A DNA stretch of 64,000 bases, from assembly GCA_015501585.1 (NCBI GenBank), contig JADNRY010000089.1, forward strand, positions 62,001 through 126,000, read 5' to 3'. Origin of the DNA: Rhodocollybia butyracea. Its lineage: Eukaryota; Basidiomycota; Agaricomycetes; Agaricales; Omphalotaceae. Each line of letters opens with the position of its first letter. Position 1 is the stretch's first letter. Shown piece by piece: positions 32,542 to 43,773 of the stretch. The notes beneath the pieces were generated by a model that saw only the letters and a list, made by a program, of their open reading frames with translations, made no database searches and was not told where the DNA came from. A program made the translations under genes and the position numbers.

Positions 32542-34798
32542 TATGGAAAGCAAGAAGGGCCTGCTCCCTCGGATCATGATTTTTGACGTCGCCGAACTGA
32601 TGGAGCCGAATCGGGACACGGACCTCGGGCACTCGCTACAATTATGTAAATCTAATACTATTTATTCATTGGCGCTGTTCTCGTTGCGCTATTTGACAAA
32701 CAAGAAGTAGCTTATCACAATTATCATGCAATCCTGTATCATTACAAACACATGCTCGCTGGATATCACGCGTTGCGCGTCAATCTTGATGGCTTAAAGC
32801 TCGCCACCTAGTAGCCCCGTTTCAAGCTTTGAGGAAACCACGGCTGGAACCCTCTGTTACGTGTTACACAAGCATACAATGGGAAATAGAAAGTACTACA
32901 GATCCTCGGATTCATCAGATCCCTTCAAGTCCATCCAATCCAACTACAGAACTTGTTACACTGGTGCTCTGCCAGGAGGTTTCAGGAACAGCTATCAATA
33001 TTACCTTGTCCAAATACTATCTGCCTCTTGCCCTCTTCAGTGTCCCCATATATAATTTTCAATATGTCACTGCCAGACATGCGGGGTAGCGGTAAAATAA
33101 GACTTCACAATATTGATACTGTAGCTGAGAGTAGGATCACAGTCACTATCACTCACGGACTTGTCATTGTCTGAGCATCAGTACGGAGCTCTCCACTTCC
33201 TTGAAAGTCAGACAAAAAGGCAACTCCTTGTGTCTTGACATCAACTTGACATATTGCCAGTGCTGGCAAGCACCGGGCACCCATCATTATTATGTACATC
33301 TATTACTATTCATTCATATTCTCGTTTGTCAAGATAATACTAAGGGCATACAATAAGTAACCCACTAATCATTCTTGCAAGTTTGTAACTGTGGAAATAG
33401 CGAAGTAGCGGCACTATGGACCTGAAAGATAGAGATGCAAAGAACTACCATGCTTCTATTCCAGCTATCTCAAAGCCATCTTTTTTTTGATTTTCTTTAA
33501 GATTCAGGTATCGAATCTTGACTCCATGGCTCACTCTTAATACTATATGATCAGTATATGATTGCATGCAAGATCAATCCTCCACTGTTGAAGTACTTAC
33601 TAGCACATATGCACAACCTGGGCTGAACTTTAGGAGCTCTGAGGTGCTCTGCAGCGCTCCAGTATGGTAGTGAGGACTGCCCTTCAGAATTCCTGGATAA
33701 TTTTGATATTTGAGGCTTCTAGTGTTGTATAAACTGGGATATCATTTTATTTTCAGTTTGAACTTTGTTCAATTTCTATATGTTCAACTTAACTTGAGAT
33801 GTACACTTGTCAGTTCTTTGTGGGCAGAAACATCCTCATATTGGGTTATTTACAAATTACTTGACTTTTTCTGCTACCTCTAGGCTGTGAACTTGGTAAG
33901 TTAACTACTCAGTAGTACTTACTACATGAGTGTACAACAACTCTTATCAATAAATGTAAGTATCTGTGAATGCTAACTCTGTAGATGAAACAAAAGGAGC
34001 ACGCTGCACAAGTAATCAGGCACTATAAGTAAAGGAGAAGAAGAGTATTTGTCAACAGAGAACACCTCCCCTTTGGAATCCGGAAACAGATCCGAGAAGC
34101 AGGACTCCCAGCACATTATGTTCACACCTCAACATAGGCCACAAAACCTTTACAAACCTCGTGCCCCGGTACTAGTATGTAGAACAAGTAAGTAAATACC
34201 ATTGCTCGAAATACAATGCCCCTCAGCACAGGTTTGGCGTAGGTGCAATCAAATAATCTGGGGATCAATAGCTTGTATGACTAGCCTAAGGACTCGGAAA
34301 GCATTATTATAGCGGTCTGCCGAACGACGTAAATGCGACTCAAAATTAAGCCGTGAGATTATATTACCCGCTACTTACGAGCTTTTCTTGGTGTCTCACA
34401 CCGATCCCACACGACAAGACCCTCTTCTTCCCTTTGGTCAGAATCAGGGACTCAATCTTCTCTCTGTCTCCTTATCAGTCCATTTGAGCGAAACCCACCC
34501 TTCTATGTTACTTTGACTTACCATGTACTATAGGCACCCTGTTCTTTGCATCTCTATTTTTCGGGTTCACAGTGCCGCAACTTGGCTATTTCCACGGTTA
34601 CGAATTTGCGAGAATGATTAGTAGGATTCTTGTTTGTCAAATAGCGCAACGAGAACAGCGCCAATGAATAAATTATAAATAGTATTAGATTTACATAATT
34701 GTAGCGAGTGCCCGAGGTCCGTGTCCCGATTCGGCTCCATCAGTTCGGCGACGTCAAAAATCATGATCCGAGGGAGCAGGCCCTTCTTGCTTTCCATA
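32542..34798. mobile_element. Element with ~165 bp inverted termini, non-autonomous
   Basis: The left terminus 32542-32706 (starting TATGGAAAGCAAGAAGGGCC) is the reverse complement of 34628-34798 apart from a few indels. A second inverted pair lies inside: 33360-33450 against 34530-34625 (CTAATCATTCTTGCAAGTTT against its complement). In the right arm the inner and outer blocks are contiguous; on the left they are separated by about 560 bp, and 33275-33345 looks like a diverged copy of the outer terminus. This suggests nesting of related elements. No transposase frame is present and no target duplication is obvious. Confidence 0.65.
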
Positions 34799-34955
34799 AG
34801 TTGGAGCCTACAAACTACGCTACTCGCGCACGAGGGGGACTCGGAACTTTTTCCATCTACTATCTCTTTATGACGAATGTTATAGACACGGTAAGGACTC
34901 GCAAGTAAAAAAAAATTAAACTTTTAGGTAGACTATACACCTCTACCCCACCAGC

Positions 34956-35617
34956 CTACAGTTTCTCGTCCATTGTCTCATGGTGTAACCGGGAAGTCAT
35001 AACATCTAAAGCAGCTTCCTCCTTCGCGTTTTGCAGCTTGGGCCCTTGTCGTCAAACAATCTTCCGTACCATCCTCCAGCGCCTAATGGCATATTCCCCT
35101 TCCACTGCTGTTGACGCCCTGCGTCGTCGCATGTTATATACACGAACCAGACTACGCGCCGACCCTCTTTGAGGGTAACTACTTCGGGAGTCATTTTCAC
35201 GTTCCGAAAGAATAGCAAGTCTCCTGCCGGGAGTACTTTGGCCTGTTGTGCCTCTTGCACAAACGTTTTAATCCATTTTTTTGACTTGTTTTTTTGACAG
35301 CTTTAATTTCCTTCGCGCTCAAGGCTTCCACTCGGCCCCCGACCGACAGGAACTCGACCCTAGGAAGCTTAGGAAGCTTTTGGCGGCGGGCCAGAGTCAG
35401 TCCAGTAAGGGACCGAGCAGTGATCTCTTCGGAAATACTGCTCAAATCACGCCGAGCCTATGGATAAATATTGAGAGAGTCAGAAACACAACGTATAAGG
35501 CAGCTGGATAAAACAGAGGTAAAAACTCACAGAAAGGGGTTTGGCAGCACATATGCCGTTGGAGAGTAGGCCTAGGCATCCGAAGAGAGCGGCCGCAGCA
35601 GCGAATGGGAAGCGCAT
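34956..35617 (-). pseudogene. Secreted-protein family member S1, frameshifted
   Basis: The first exon (from ATG 35617) encodes a signal peptide, MRFPFAAAAALFGCLGLLS, ending AAKPLS at a GTGAGT donor. The second exon begins ARRDLSSISEEITARSLTGL as in S3-S5 and contains RRVVWFVYITCDD. The frame breaks in the A-runs opposite T-runs 35276-35282 and 35289-35295 (one base short). It breaks again after LFDDKG; the other frame then gives EEAALDVMTSRLHHE, matching the end of S3, with a stop at 34956-34958. Two lesions favour a pseudogene; homopolymer sequencing error remains possible for the first. Confidence 0.75.
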
Positions 35618-35677
35618 TTTTTTTTTGAGGTTTTTCTGAGACGAGAAGGTTTTTCGCTTGTGACTACTTAGTGCGAG

Positions 35678-35695
35678 GAACTTGACCAGCAAGAT
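35678..35695 (-). promoter_or_regulatory. Conserved 5' leader motif of the S family (S1)
   Basis: The minus strand reads ATCTTGCTGGTCAAGTTC about 60 bases before the ATG. It is identical upstream of S3, S4 and S5. A TACTTAAA box on the same strand lies at 35726-35733. Confidence 0.6.
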
Positions 35696-35759
35696 AATGG
35701 GGGCATGATGCGCTCTTTTCTTTTATTTAAGTAGCTATGTACCGTGATGAAATTCTTTG

Positions 35760-36010
35760 GCCGCCCGTTTCATGTTCTGTTGCAACTATAGGAACAGCTA
35801 GGAACATGAAAAGTACTGTACAGCCTTGTATGGCTTTTTAGAGGCTTTTATGCTGGCTGCTACGAGCCGCTACCCGTCGCTACGCTTGTGACAAGTTTGT
35901 GAAGACGGCGCCGCCGAGTCGTGTAGGGGTGGTCACCAGATGCATTTCAACCGGCCGATAAAACGGTCAGGGAATTACCGTAGGGATGAAGAGATATGTT
36001 GCAGGATTCG
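35760..36010. repeat. Upstream segment shared by S1 and S3
   Basis: Nearly identical to about 43150-43390, for example GACGGCGCCGCCGAGTCGTG and GGTCAGGGAATTACCGTAGG in both. It is part of the segmental duplication that links S1-S2 with S3-S4. Confidence 0.8.
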
Positions 36011-36229
36011 ATTTTTTGGGATGGTGCTTATTTGGTAAGTTGGGGACCAGTATCAACTGCGCTCTATCTCTTTTCCACTTTACTGCTACTCACAGCATAG
36101 CATATAATTTATTATCAAAGCCAAACCTATGTTTTACCACAAAGACTTCAAAGTTCGGGCTCACTAGCCAAACTGTCTTCTAATGTCACGCGACGGAATT
36201 ATGGCTTTGGTTGCTTGTAGGATCCATAG

Positions 36230-36420
36230 TACTAGTAGATGTTGCTGGACAAGTTGGTGGAGAACACCAGGGCATACATTGCGTCTATGTGTGCCGTGGA
36301 TGCGGATTGGTCAACTTGGTCGCGAATGACATACCAACGAGCGAACTAAAAATATTGTCTCTCTTTGTGACAAGTAGTAAGACTGGTGAGCACTCTTGAT
36401 ATCAAATTTTAGGTAGACTA
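36230..36420 (+). repeat. 3' flank motif of the S family (downstream of S1/S2 unit)
   Basis: Contains TGCGTCTATGTGTGCCGTGG, GATGCGGATTGGTCAACTTG, GACATACCAACGAGCG and TTTTAGGTAGACTATG. Copies are at 43540-43742, 45700-45905 and, split by a transposon, at 38000-38058 plus 41983-42140. The single ATGTGTG at 36287-36293 is the unoccupied version of that insertion site. Confidence 0.75.
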
Positions 36421-36578
36421 TGCCTCCTCCTCCTTTGCTCGTGTTGAACTTTACAACCCCAGACGGTTCCACAAAAGAACAAGAGCAAGCAACAACGACG
36501 TGGCAAGAGACAAAACAACAATTAATTAAGCGCCTGTCAAGATCTGATGTAACTATACCAACAGCTCGAAATTCCAGC

Positions 36579-37109
36579 CTATATTCTTGCGTTGCCGTGT
36601 GGTGGTGCGTTGCCGTGTGGGCGCAGGTCCAACATAGCACCTATAGCAGCTCTTTCGTCTGCTGTCACCAGCGAGTTGCTGTGTGGGCGTAGGTCCAACA
36701 TAGCACCTAAAGCAGCTCGTTCGTTTGCTGTTGACACCAGCGCGTTGCCGTGTGTGGTTAGGAATTGCCCTATCATAACACCTACTAGTTCTTCTTCTGT
36801 CATCGGCGGGACCCTCGCCATCATCAAAGCTGCTGCAGCAGCTTGTTCCGCTCTTGTCCGCCGAGGATACACCAATTTGCCCGCCTTGTTGAACAACATC
36901 TCTTTATGCTCGCTTCTAGTGTCTAATGCCACGTACCCCCAAAACTCCCTATCGTGACCTGCATGGTCGCGGCCCTTGTATACAAACCAGACTACGCGCT
37001 GGCCAAGCGCGATGGTTTGTACTTTTCGGATGATCGGGATCGTCTTTGTAAAAAACCAAATCTTCTGTCCTACCTCTTCCACTGTGGGAAGTACTGGCGA
37101 GGGAGGTGC
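36579..37109 (-). pseudogene. Secreted-protein family member S2, 5'-truncated
   Basis: From GVAPPSPVLPTVEEVGQKIW to the final GNARI stop, S2 is nearly the same as S4 residues from about 100 on (QRVVWFVYKGRDH, GYVALDTRSEHKEMLFNKAG). It has no signal-peptide exon: at about 37109 the sequence changes to repeat R. Near the C-terminus it repeats a unit ERAA(L/I)GAMLDLRPH, which S4 has once. The open frame extends into the repeat up to 37211, but that part is not family sequence. Confidence 0.75.
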
Positions 37110-37124
37110 TACTCCGATTTTGTG

Positions 37125-37760
37125 CGCTGTGTTATTGCTTGTGAGTAAGGTCTGCAACGGGTGAGTGGGTTGTTGGGATAGGTAAGCTGGGGTGTAGGTG
37201 GTGCTACGCATTACCGTTGTTTAGCTGTCTTGGTACTGTCCCTAAAGAGCGCCGCACGATCATTGCTTAGCTGTCTTGGGTTACTTGGTCTTGATACACG
37301 TCTTATTGTGCACGGTTTTCCTCCGAAGGAGACACTACGGTAGGATTTCATGGGCTCTGTGTAACAGTGTTATTACTTGTGAGTAATATCCGGAGCGGGT
37401 GGGCTCAAGGGATCTGTTGGGATAGGTCTGGATAGGTAAGTCGGGGTTAGGGGGGGCTACGGGGCTACGCTTCGTCGTGTGATCATATTAATTGCATACT
37501 TACTTGGGTTTCTTGGCCAAAGCTGTCTTGTCTTGGTCTTGGGTTGGCTGTCCCGGAGTGTGGTGTGGTACACGTCTGGAGTGCTTGGTTTTCCTCCAAA
37601 GGAGAAACGATCAAAAAAATTCTTGGTTAGACTTCGAAGACTATGGTACATACTGGGGGTTGGAGACAAGTTTGACAGCAAGAACAAGAGCAGGACAAGA
37701 ACAAGTATCGACATCGAGCGCTGGAAGCCGGAACCAAAACCTTGGGAAGAGTAAGTGGGA
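37125..37760 (+). repeat. Repeat R, full-length direct copy
   Basis: Contains the blocks of both the fold-back at 31345-32200 and the copy at 32260-32500, in one piece. It is probably the original 3' flank of an S-family unit rather than an independent transposon, because a weaker copy (45480-45600) holds the same position beside S5. Confidence 0.6.
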
Positions 37761-38058
37761 TTCAAAAACAGTCTGGGTCGTTTGGATAGACACACTTGGA
37801 CTCGGAGAGATGGCCAGGCAGCGAAAAAAGCATCAAGCGGTGAAAAACCAAAGCCTTGGCTCATTGAGAGAGATATCTGGTTAGAAAGGGTGCGTATTTC
37901 CGGCTCTACGCAGGATTATGGAGGTTAACGCTATATGAAGCCTAAAATCAACCTACACGAGTGGCGAGTGGTTAAAAAAAAAAAGGAAATCGGTAACGGT
38001 CTTTCGAGAACACCAGGGCCGACGCTACATGCATTCTCATGCATTGCGTCTATGTGTG

Positions 38059-40197
38059 TAGTGCACTCGGGAACGGCATGGTTCATTTTTTGATTTTCGG
38101 CGTTCGCCCTCCCGGATCTCAATTGCTGTCACGTATTGATTGTATTAAATATTATCTTATCTACCTCCCCATCGCGCAAGTTGTTTGCATAGGTATCAGC
38201 AGGCAAAGCGTTTGGGCTGAGGGTGGGTATGTAGAGCACCCTTGGATGTGGAAATTGTTCACCCGCTGGGCATGTGGGCACTTTCAGCGACATTTGGCGA
38301 TTATCTGCTACCATAAAGAATATAGGGCTCGTCACCGTACGTACCATATACGGTACGGAGATTTTCTCTGTATTTATGGACCAATCTCTCCTCATACGGT
38401 ACGGTACGGGCAAAATACGGCCGTATACGGATACGGACGGTACTTTAGGGTCACGTGTTACAATGAACTCCTCCGTCCCAAATACGAGGTGAATAGTATT
38501 TATTTCGCATGTATCAAGGCCTTAAAGCTCTTATACTACTCATAGGTACTTCTCCTACTTCAGAACTGAGAGAGGAAAAGTCGTGATATGTGTGTGTGAT
38601 GGCGTGTGACTCAATGTGACCACCATAACAGACGTTAAGTCAATGTTAAATAAATACATTTCCAAAGAGTGGACTTGTTCCAAAGTACCTATAGGAGTGG
38701 CATTCAAGTGATCTTTTGAACCGGAGAGCCCCAAAACTTGATGCAATTCATTGATATCCTTAGGTTCACCAAAAGTACCGTATACGGCGTAACGGTACGG
38801 TAAAATACGGGTCGTTTGAAGGCCTTATGGTACGGAAGATTTCCCGTAGCTTACGGCTGTACTCCGTAGCCTACAGATACGGTGACGAGCCCTAAAAGGA
38901 TACTTGGTCAAGCTAGGTTGCCAGGTCCTGCCCTTGGTTTGTAGAATTATAGGATAAGTATGTTTTGTCTGGAGTGGGACATTTCTTATTCCTTTAATGA
39001 TAATTATTATCCCTTGCTTAGTACTACTTATGTGTGAACCCTTCTTCCTGAAATACATCAGGGGAGGGGAGGGTCTATTATCTATATTCAAGTCTGTACT
39101 ACTACTAGTACTAAGCACACAGCTGTTGGCCTACTGATGCCCTCAGCCTTTGTTTGCACCCTTGTGTTTTTCTAGGATTTGGTACTTACTCAACTGACAT
39201 ACTTGTCATTTTGTAAGTGTGAGATGCCACTATTTAGTATATAAGGAAATATCAGTACATAGTAACATACATACGAGTCTAACAAGCATACAAATATACC
39301 TAAGAACTTGCCCTCAGGATGGGCTGTACAGCCTGTATCAAGTTCCAACCACTGAGGGCGCCCAAGGGCCAAACTTCAAGTGGACATAAAGATTGGAAAT
39401 TCACAGTAAGTATCCGGAAGAAACTTCCCCAAAGAATCAGCTTGATGGGGGGTCCAGAAGTTGGCCCTTATGCAAATACTTCAACCGCAAAGGGCCCCGG
39501 GCCTCTTATAGGAACAATTTACAACTCTGTCAGCATTTTGTTGAAGGGCTGGAACACTCAAAACTTCAAGAAAGTTTTTATAAAATACTAAATAGTAGCA
39601 CCCTAAGCCCTTCCTGACCCTGCCACTGCAGAGCACGATGGAAAAACGGGGCCGCACTCGCTCTAGCTTCCCTGTATTAAATCCTGAGTACGTCTGGAGC
39701 GAAGAGAACAGGGATAATTTAGTATTTGTGTAGTATTTAATAGTACAAGTCCTTTTTGTAAAGTACATACTGGAGCAAAGAGAACAGCGATAGGGTTTCA
39801 CTTTGACCCAGGATGCTAAGTAATGAAAAGGTAATTTAGCTATATTGTTCCATGAGTCCATAGTTAGTATAAGTCCTCAAGACTCTACCAGGTCAATATC
39901 TAACACCTCGCTCTTGCTCAGCGGCAGCAGATACTTAATTGCTAAGCGCTCTGGCACATGCCCAGCGGGTGAATGGCACTTTCCACGTCCAAAGGTGCTC
40001 TCTATATCCAGCCTCAGCCCAAAGGCTTTGCTTGCTGATATACCTAGGCGAACAACTTGCGCGGCATGCGCATTAATGAGGACTTGGAGAGGTAGATAAG
40101 ATAATATTTAATACAATCAATACATGACAGCAATTGAGATCCGGGAGGGCAAACGCCGAAAATCAAAAAATGAACCATGCCGTTCCCGAGTGCACTA
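38059..40197. mobile_element. Element E1: hAT-like non-autonomous element with long inverted termini
   Basis: It begins TAGTGCACTCGGGAACGGCA and ends with the reverse complement. The termini stay near-identical for ~110 bases and recognisable for ~260. TAGTG fits the hAT terminal rule YARNG. E1 and E2 sit head-to-tail with 95 bases between, and the whole block is flanked by ATGTGTG (38052-38058 and 41983-41989). No transposase frame. E1 carries the MITE at 38323-38894, which E2 lacks. Confidence 0.75.
38323..38894. mobile_element. hAT-like MITE, 572 bp, nested in E1
   Basis: Perfect 17-bp terminal inverted repeats TAGGGCTCGTCACCGTA. Flanks are AAAGAATA (38315-38322) and AAAGGATA (38895-38902), an 8-bp target duplication with one mismatch. 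The same place in E2 (near 40555) reads CCATAAAAAATACTTGG without the element, an empty site. Both subterminal regions are crowded with TACGG/CCGTA motifs. No coding capacity. Confidence 0.85.
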
Positions 40198-40292
40198 ACA
40201 AGCGGCGGGTCACAAACCGACTTCCATCCAGTTTTCTTCATCATGAACTTAAACTGAACTTGAAGTATTATTGGATTGGTCCAGTAGATACT

Positions 40293-41982
40293 TAGTGCAC
40301 TCGGGAACGGCATGGTTCATTTTTTGATTTTCGGCGTTTGACCTCCCGGATCTCAATTGCTGTCACGTATTGATTGTATTAAATATTATCTTATCTACCT
40401 CTCCATCGCGCAAGTTGTTTGCATAAGTATCAGCAGGCAAAGCCTTTGGGCTGAGGCTGGGTATGTAGAGCACTCTTGGATGTGGAAATTGTTCACCCGC
40501 TGGGCATGTGGGCACTTTCGGCGACATTCGGCGATTATCTACAGACTACTGCCATAAAAAATACTTGGTCAAGCTAGGTTGCCGGGTCCTGCCCCTTCAA
40601 GGTTTGTAGGATTGGAGGATAAGTATGTTTTGTCTGGAGGGGGACATTTCTTATCCCTTTAATCATAATTATTATCTTAGTACTATGTGTGAGCCCATCT
40701 TCTTGAGGGAAGGGGAGGGTCCGTTATTTATATTCAAGTTTGTACTACTATCTACCAGACATACTGTTGGCCTACTGATGCCCTCAGCCTTTGCTTGCAC
40801 CCTTGTGTTTTTCTAGGATTTGGTACTTAGTCAACTGCATACTTAACATTTTGTAAGTGTGAGATGCCACTATTTAGTATATAAGAAAATATCAGTCATA
40901 TATACGAGTCTAAGTAATCACAAGCATACAAATATACCTAAGAACTTGCCCTCAGGCTGGGCTGTACTAACTACTGAGGGCAAACTGAGGGTGCCCAAGG
41001 GCCAAACTTCAAGTTGATATAAAGATTGAAAATTCACAGTAAGTATCTGGAACAAATCTGGAAGGAACTTCCCCAAAGAATCAGCCTGATGGGGGTCCAG
41101 AAGTTGGCCCTTATGCTGTTAAGGTAAATCAATCTGTGTAACTACGTTAGTGAAGGAATGTATCTGTAAGTAGGATCGATCTCACCTCAGTTGGTAGTAA
41201 AACAACTGAGGGAGTCGGAGGCGCTGGCACGGAAGTAAATAACCAGCTGTTTAGTATGTGATAAGCATATCGTGCACGAGATGGGGAATGTCAAAGCAGT
41301 AAATATCCCAATACGTACGGAGTAACTCCAACAATGCAAAGTTCAAACACTTCAACTGCAGTGGACCCAGGCCTCCTATATGAACAATCCACAACTCTGT
41401 CAGCATTTTGAAGGGCTGGAATACTCAAAACTTCAAGAAAGCCTTAAAAAATAGTAGCACCCCTCCTGACACTGTCACTGCAGAGCACCATGGAAAAGCA
41501 AAGGGGGCCACACTCGCTGTAGATTCCCTGTATTAAATCCTGGGACCCGAGCACGTCTGGAGCGAAGAGAACAGCGTTAATCTAGTATTTAATAGTACAA
41601 GTCCTTTTTGTACATACCTCAGGGAGCGAAGAGAACAGCGATAGGGTTTAACGTTTAACTTTGACCCAATAAAAAAGTAATTTAGCTATATTGGTCTGTG
41701 AGTCCATAGTTTGTATAAGTCCTCAAGACTCTGCCGAGTCAATATCTAACACCCCACTCTTGCTCAGCAGAATTGCCGAAAGTGCTCGCATGCCCAGCGG
41801 GTGAATGGCACTCTCACTCTCCACGTCCAAGGTTGCTCTCCATACGCAGCCTCAGCCCAAAGACTTTGCCTCCTGCGCGCCACGCGCTCGGAGAGGTAGA
41901 TAAGATAATATTTAATACAATCAATACGTGACAGCAACCGAAAATCAAAAAAAAATGAACCATGCCGTTCCCGAGTGCGCTA
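40293..41982. mobile_element. Element E2: second copy of the E1 family
   Basis: It has the same termini as E1 (left TAGTGCACTCGGGAACGG, right GAGTGCGCTA) and the same interior, for example CTTGGTCAAGCTAGGTTGCC and CTAGGATTTGGTACTTA. It lacks the MITE but has about 230 extra bases at 41115-41345 that E1 does not have. Non-autonomous. Confidence 0.75.
41115..41345. other. Extra segment inside E2, absent from E1
   Basis: E1 runs straight from GGCCCTTATGC to AAATACTTCAACCGC; E2 has ~230 bases between these, bounded by ATGC on both sides. It is either a small insertion in E2 or a deletion in E1. No inverted termini that I can see. Confidence 0.5.
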
Positions 41983-42204
41983 ATGTGTGTCGCGGATGCG
42001 GATTTACCGACTCAGTGGGTCGTGAACCAATCCACGGGTGACATACCGACGAGAGCGCTCGGATCATTTTTCTCTCTTTCATTTGTGACGGGTATAAGGG
42101 CCGGTGAAGATTCTCGAAATCAGATTTTGGGTAGACTATACAAGACCAAGCGTTAGCTGCCTCCTCCTCCTCTCCCCAAAAAATACACTCATTCCAGCCC
42201 ACTA

Positions 42205-43014
42205 CTACTTGTCGCCTGTGCCCGTCCGATGGCTTAGCTGTGAGGCCATAACATCTAAAGCAACCTTCTCGCCTTCTGTCAGCTTGCGCAACGCCGCTTT
42301 GTCCGTCTCGTCGAGCTTGGGAAACACCGCTTTGCCCGTCTCGTCGAGCTTGGGAGACGCCGCTTTGCCCGTCCCGTCGAGCTTGGGAGACGCCGCTTTG
42401 CCCGTCTCGTCGAGCTTGGGAAACACCACTTTGCCCGTCTCGTCGAGCAATCTTGCGAGCAACATATGGTCTTCTTCATCGTCTGCCGGTACATACCCAG
42501 TCCACTCCTTTTCCTGGAGTTTATCGTCGCGGAATATATATACGAACCAGACTACATGCCAGTCCTTGCCGCCCGGCCCCATCCCACGGGTATTCACTTT
42601 GGCCTTCATGCCCCTGCCTTTAAAGTACGGCAAATCTCCTTTGTTAATTACTTTTTCGTCTTGTGCCTTTTTCACAAACTTTTCAATGCATTTTTTGGCT
42701 TTTGTGATAGTGCGGGGCGCCATTTCTTGTGCTCCTTCCTTTGGCTGGAACTCGACCCTGGGAAGCTTACGATGCTTATAGCGGCGGACCAGAGACAGTC
42801 CAGTAATAGACCGAGCAGTGATCTCCTCAGAAATAATGCTCAAATCACGTCGAGCCTATAGATAAAAACAACTCCAGAGTCAGAAACACAACGCATAAGG
42901 CAGCTGGAGAACTGAAAATAAAACAAAACTCACGGAAATGGGTTTGGCGGCGCATATGCCGGTGGAGAGTAGGCATCCGAGGAGAGCAGCGGCGGCAGCG
43001 AATGGGAAGCGCAT
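42205..43014 (-). CDS. Secreted-protein family member S3, 243 aa, intact
   Basis: Exon 1 42934-43014 encodes 27 residues: signal peptide MRFPFAAAAALLGCLLSTG, ending AAKPIS. Exon 2 42205-42855 starts ARRDLSIISEEITARSITGL. The core contains KKCIEKFVKKAQDEKV, VVWFVYIFRDD, GYVPAD and KVVFP. After the core come five imperfect 12-13 residue repeats of the type LDETGKA(A/V)(S/F)PK, about residues 160-215, then a charged tail. There is no Cys in the mature part, so it is not a Cys-rich effector. I do not recognise the family. The secreted location is inferred from the signal peptide; the function is unknown. The strict place of the intron right after the signal region is shared by all intact members. 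Confidence 0.75.
42280..42460 (-). repeat. Tandem coding repeats in S3
   Basis: Five copies of a ~36-39 bp unit (plus strand CGTCTCGTCGAGCTTGGGA and a following variable part). They encode alternating acidic LDETG and basic K.PK segments. The other family members lack this array. Confidence 0.8.
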
Positions 43015-43066
43015 TTTTTGGGGTTTGTCTGAGACGAGAGGGTTTTTTGGTTGTGACTAGTGCGAG

Positions 43067-43084
43067 GAACTTGACCAGCAAGAT
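43067..43084 (-). promoter_or_regulatory. Conserved 5' leader motif of the S family (S3)
   Basis: Same 18-base ATCTTGCTGGTCAAGTTC as at S1, S4 and S5, about 55 bases before the ATG, with a TACTTAAAA box at 43114-43122 on the same strand. Confidence 0.6.
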
Positions 43085-43773
43085 AAGGGAGGCATAATGA
43101 GCTCTCTGTCTTCTTTTAAGTATGTAACTACCGTGATGAAATTCTCCGGCTGCCCGTTTCATGTTCTGTTTTACTTAACTGTACAGCCTTGTATGGCTTT
43201 TAGAGGCTTTTATGCTGGCTGCTACGAGCCGCTACCCGTCGCTACGCTTGTGACAAGTTTGTGAAGACGGCGCCGCCGAGTCGTGTCGGGGTGGTCACCA
43301 GATGCGTTTCATCCGGCCGATAAAACGGTCAGGGAATTACCGTAGGGATGAAGAGATATATTGCAGGATTTTTTGGAATGGTGCTTATCGGGTTTGGTTT
43401 GTGGACTAGTATCAACTGTACTCTCTCTCTTTTCCGCTTTCGACTGCGACTCATAGCAAAGCATATTATTATTGTACTTTACTAACTACTCTTTCATGTA
43501 ACCCGATGGAATTATGGCTTTGATTCCTTGTAAGATCTGCCGTGGATTGGGCTGCTGGGCAAGTTGGTCAAGAACACCGGGGCCTACGCTACATACACTG
43601 CGTCTACCGTGGATGCGGATTGGTCAACTTGGTCGCGAACCAATCCATGATGACATACCGACGAGCGAACTAAACTCTAGATCTCTTTGTGACGAGTAGT
43701 AAGACAGGTGAGGACTCTGGATATCAAATTTTAGGTAGACTATGCTGCCTCCTCCTTTGCTCGAAATTCCAGC

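Noticed and set aside
39481..39861. 126-aa frame inside E1 as a possible transposase
   Set aside because: No catalytic or zinc-finger motif, and the frame is not maintained in E2.
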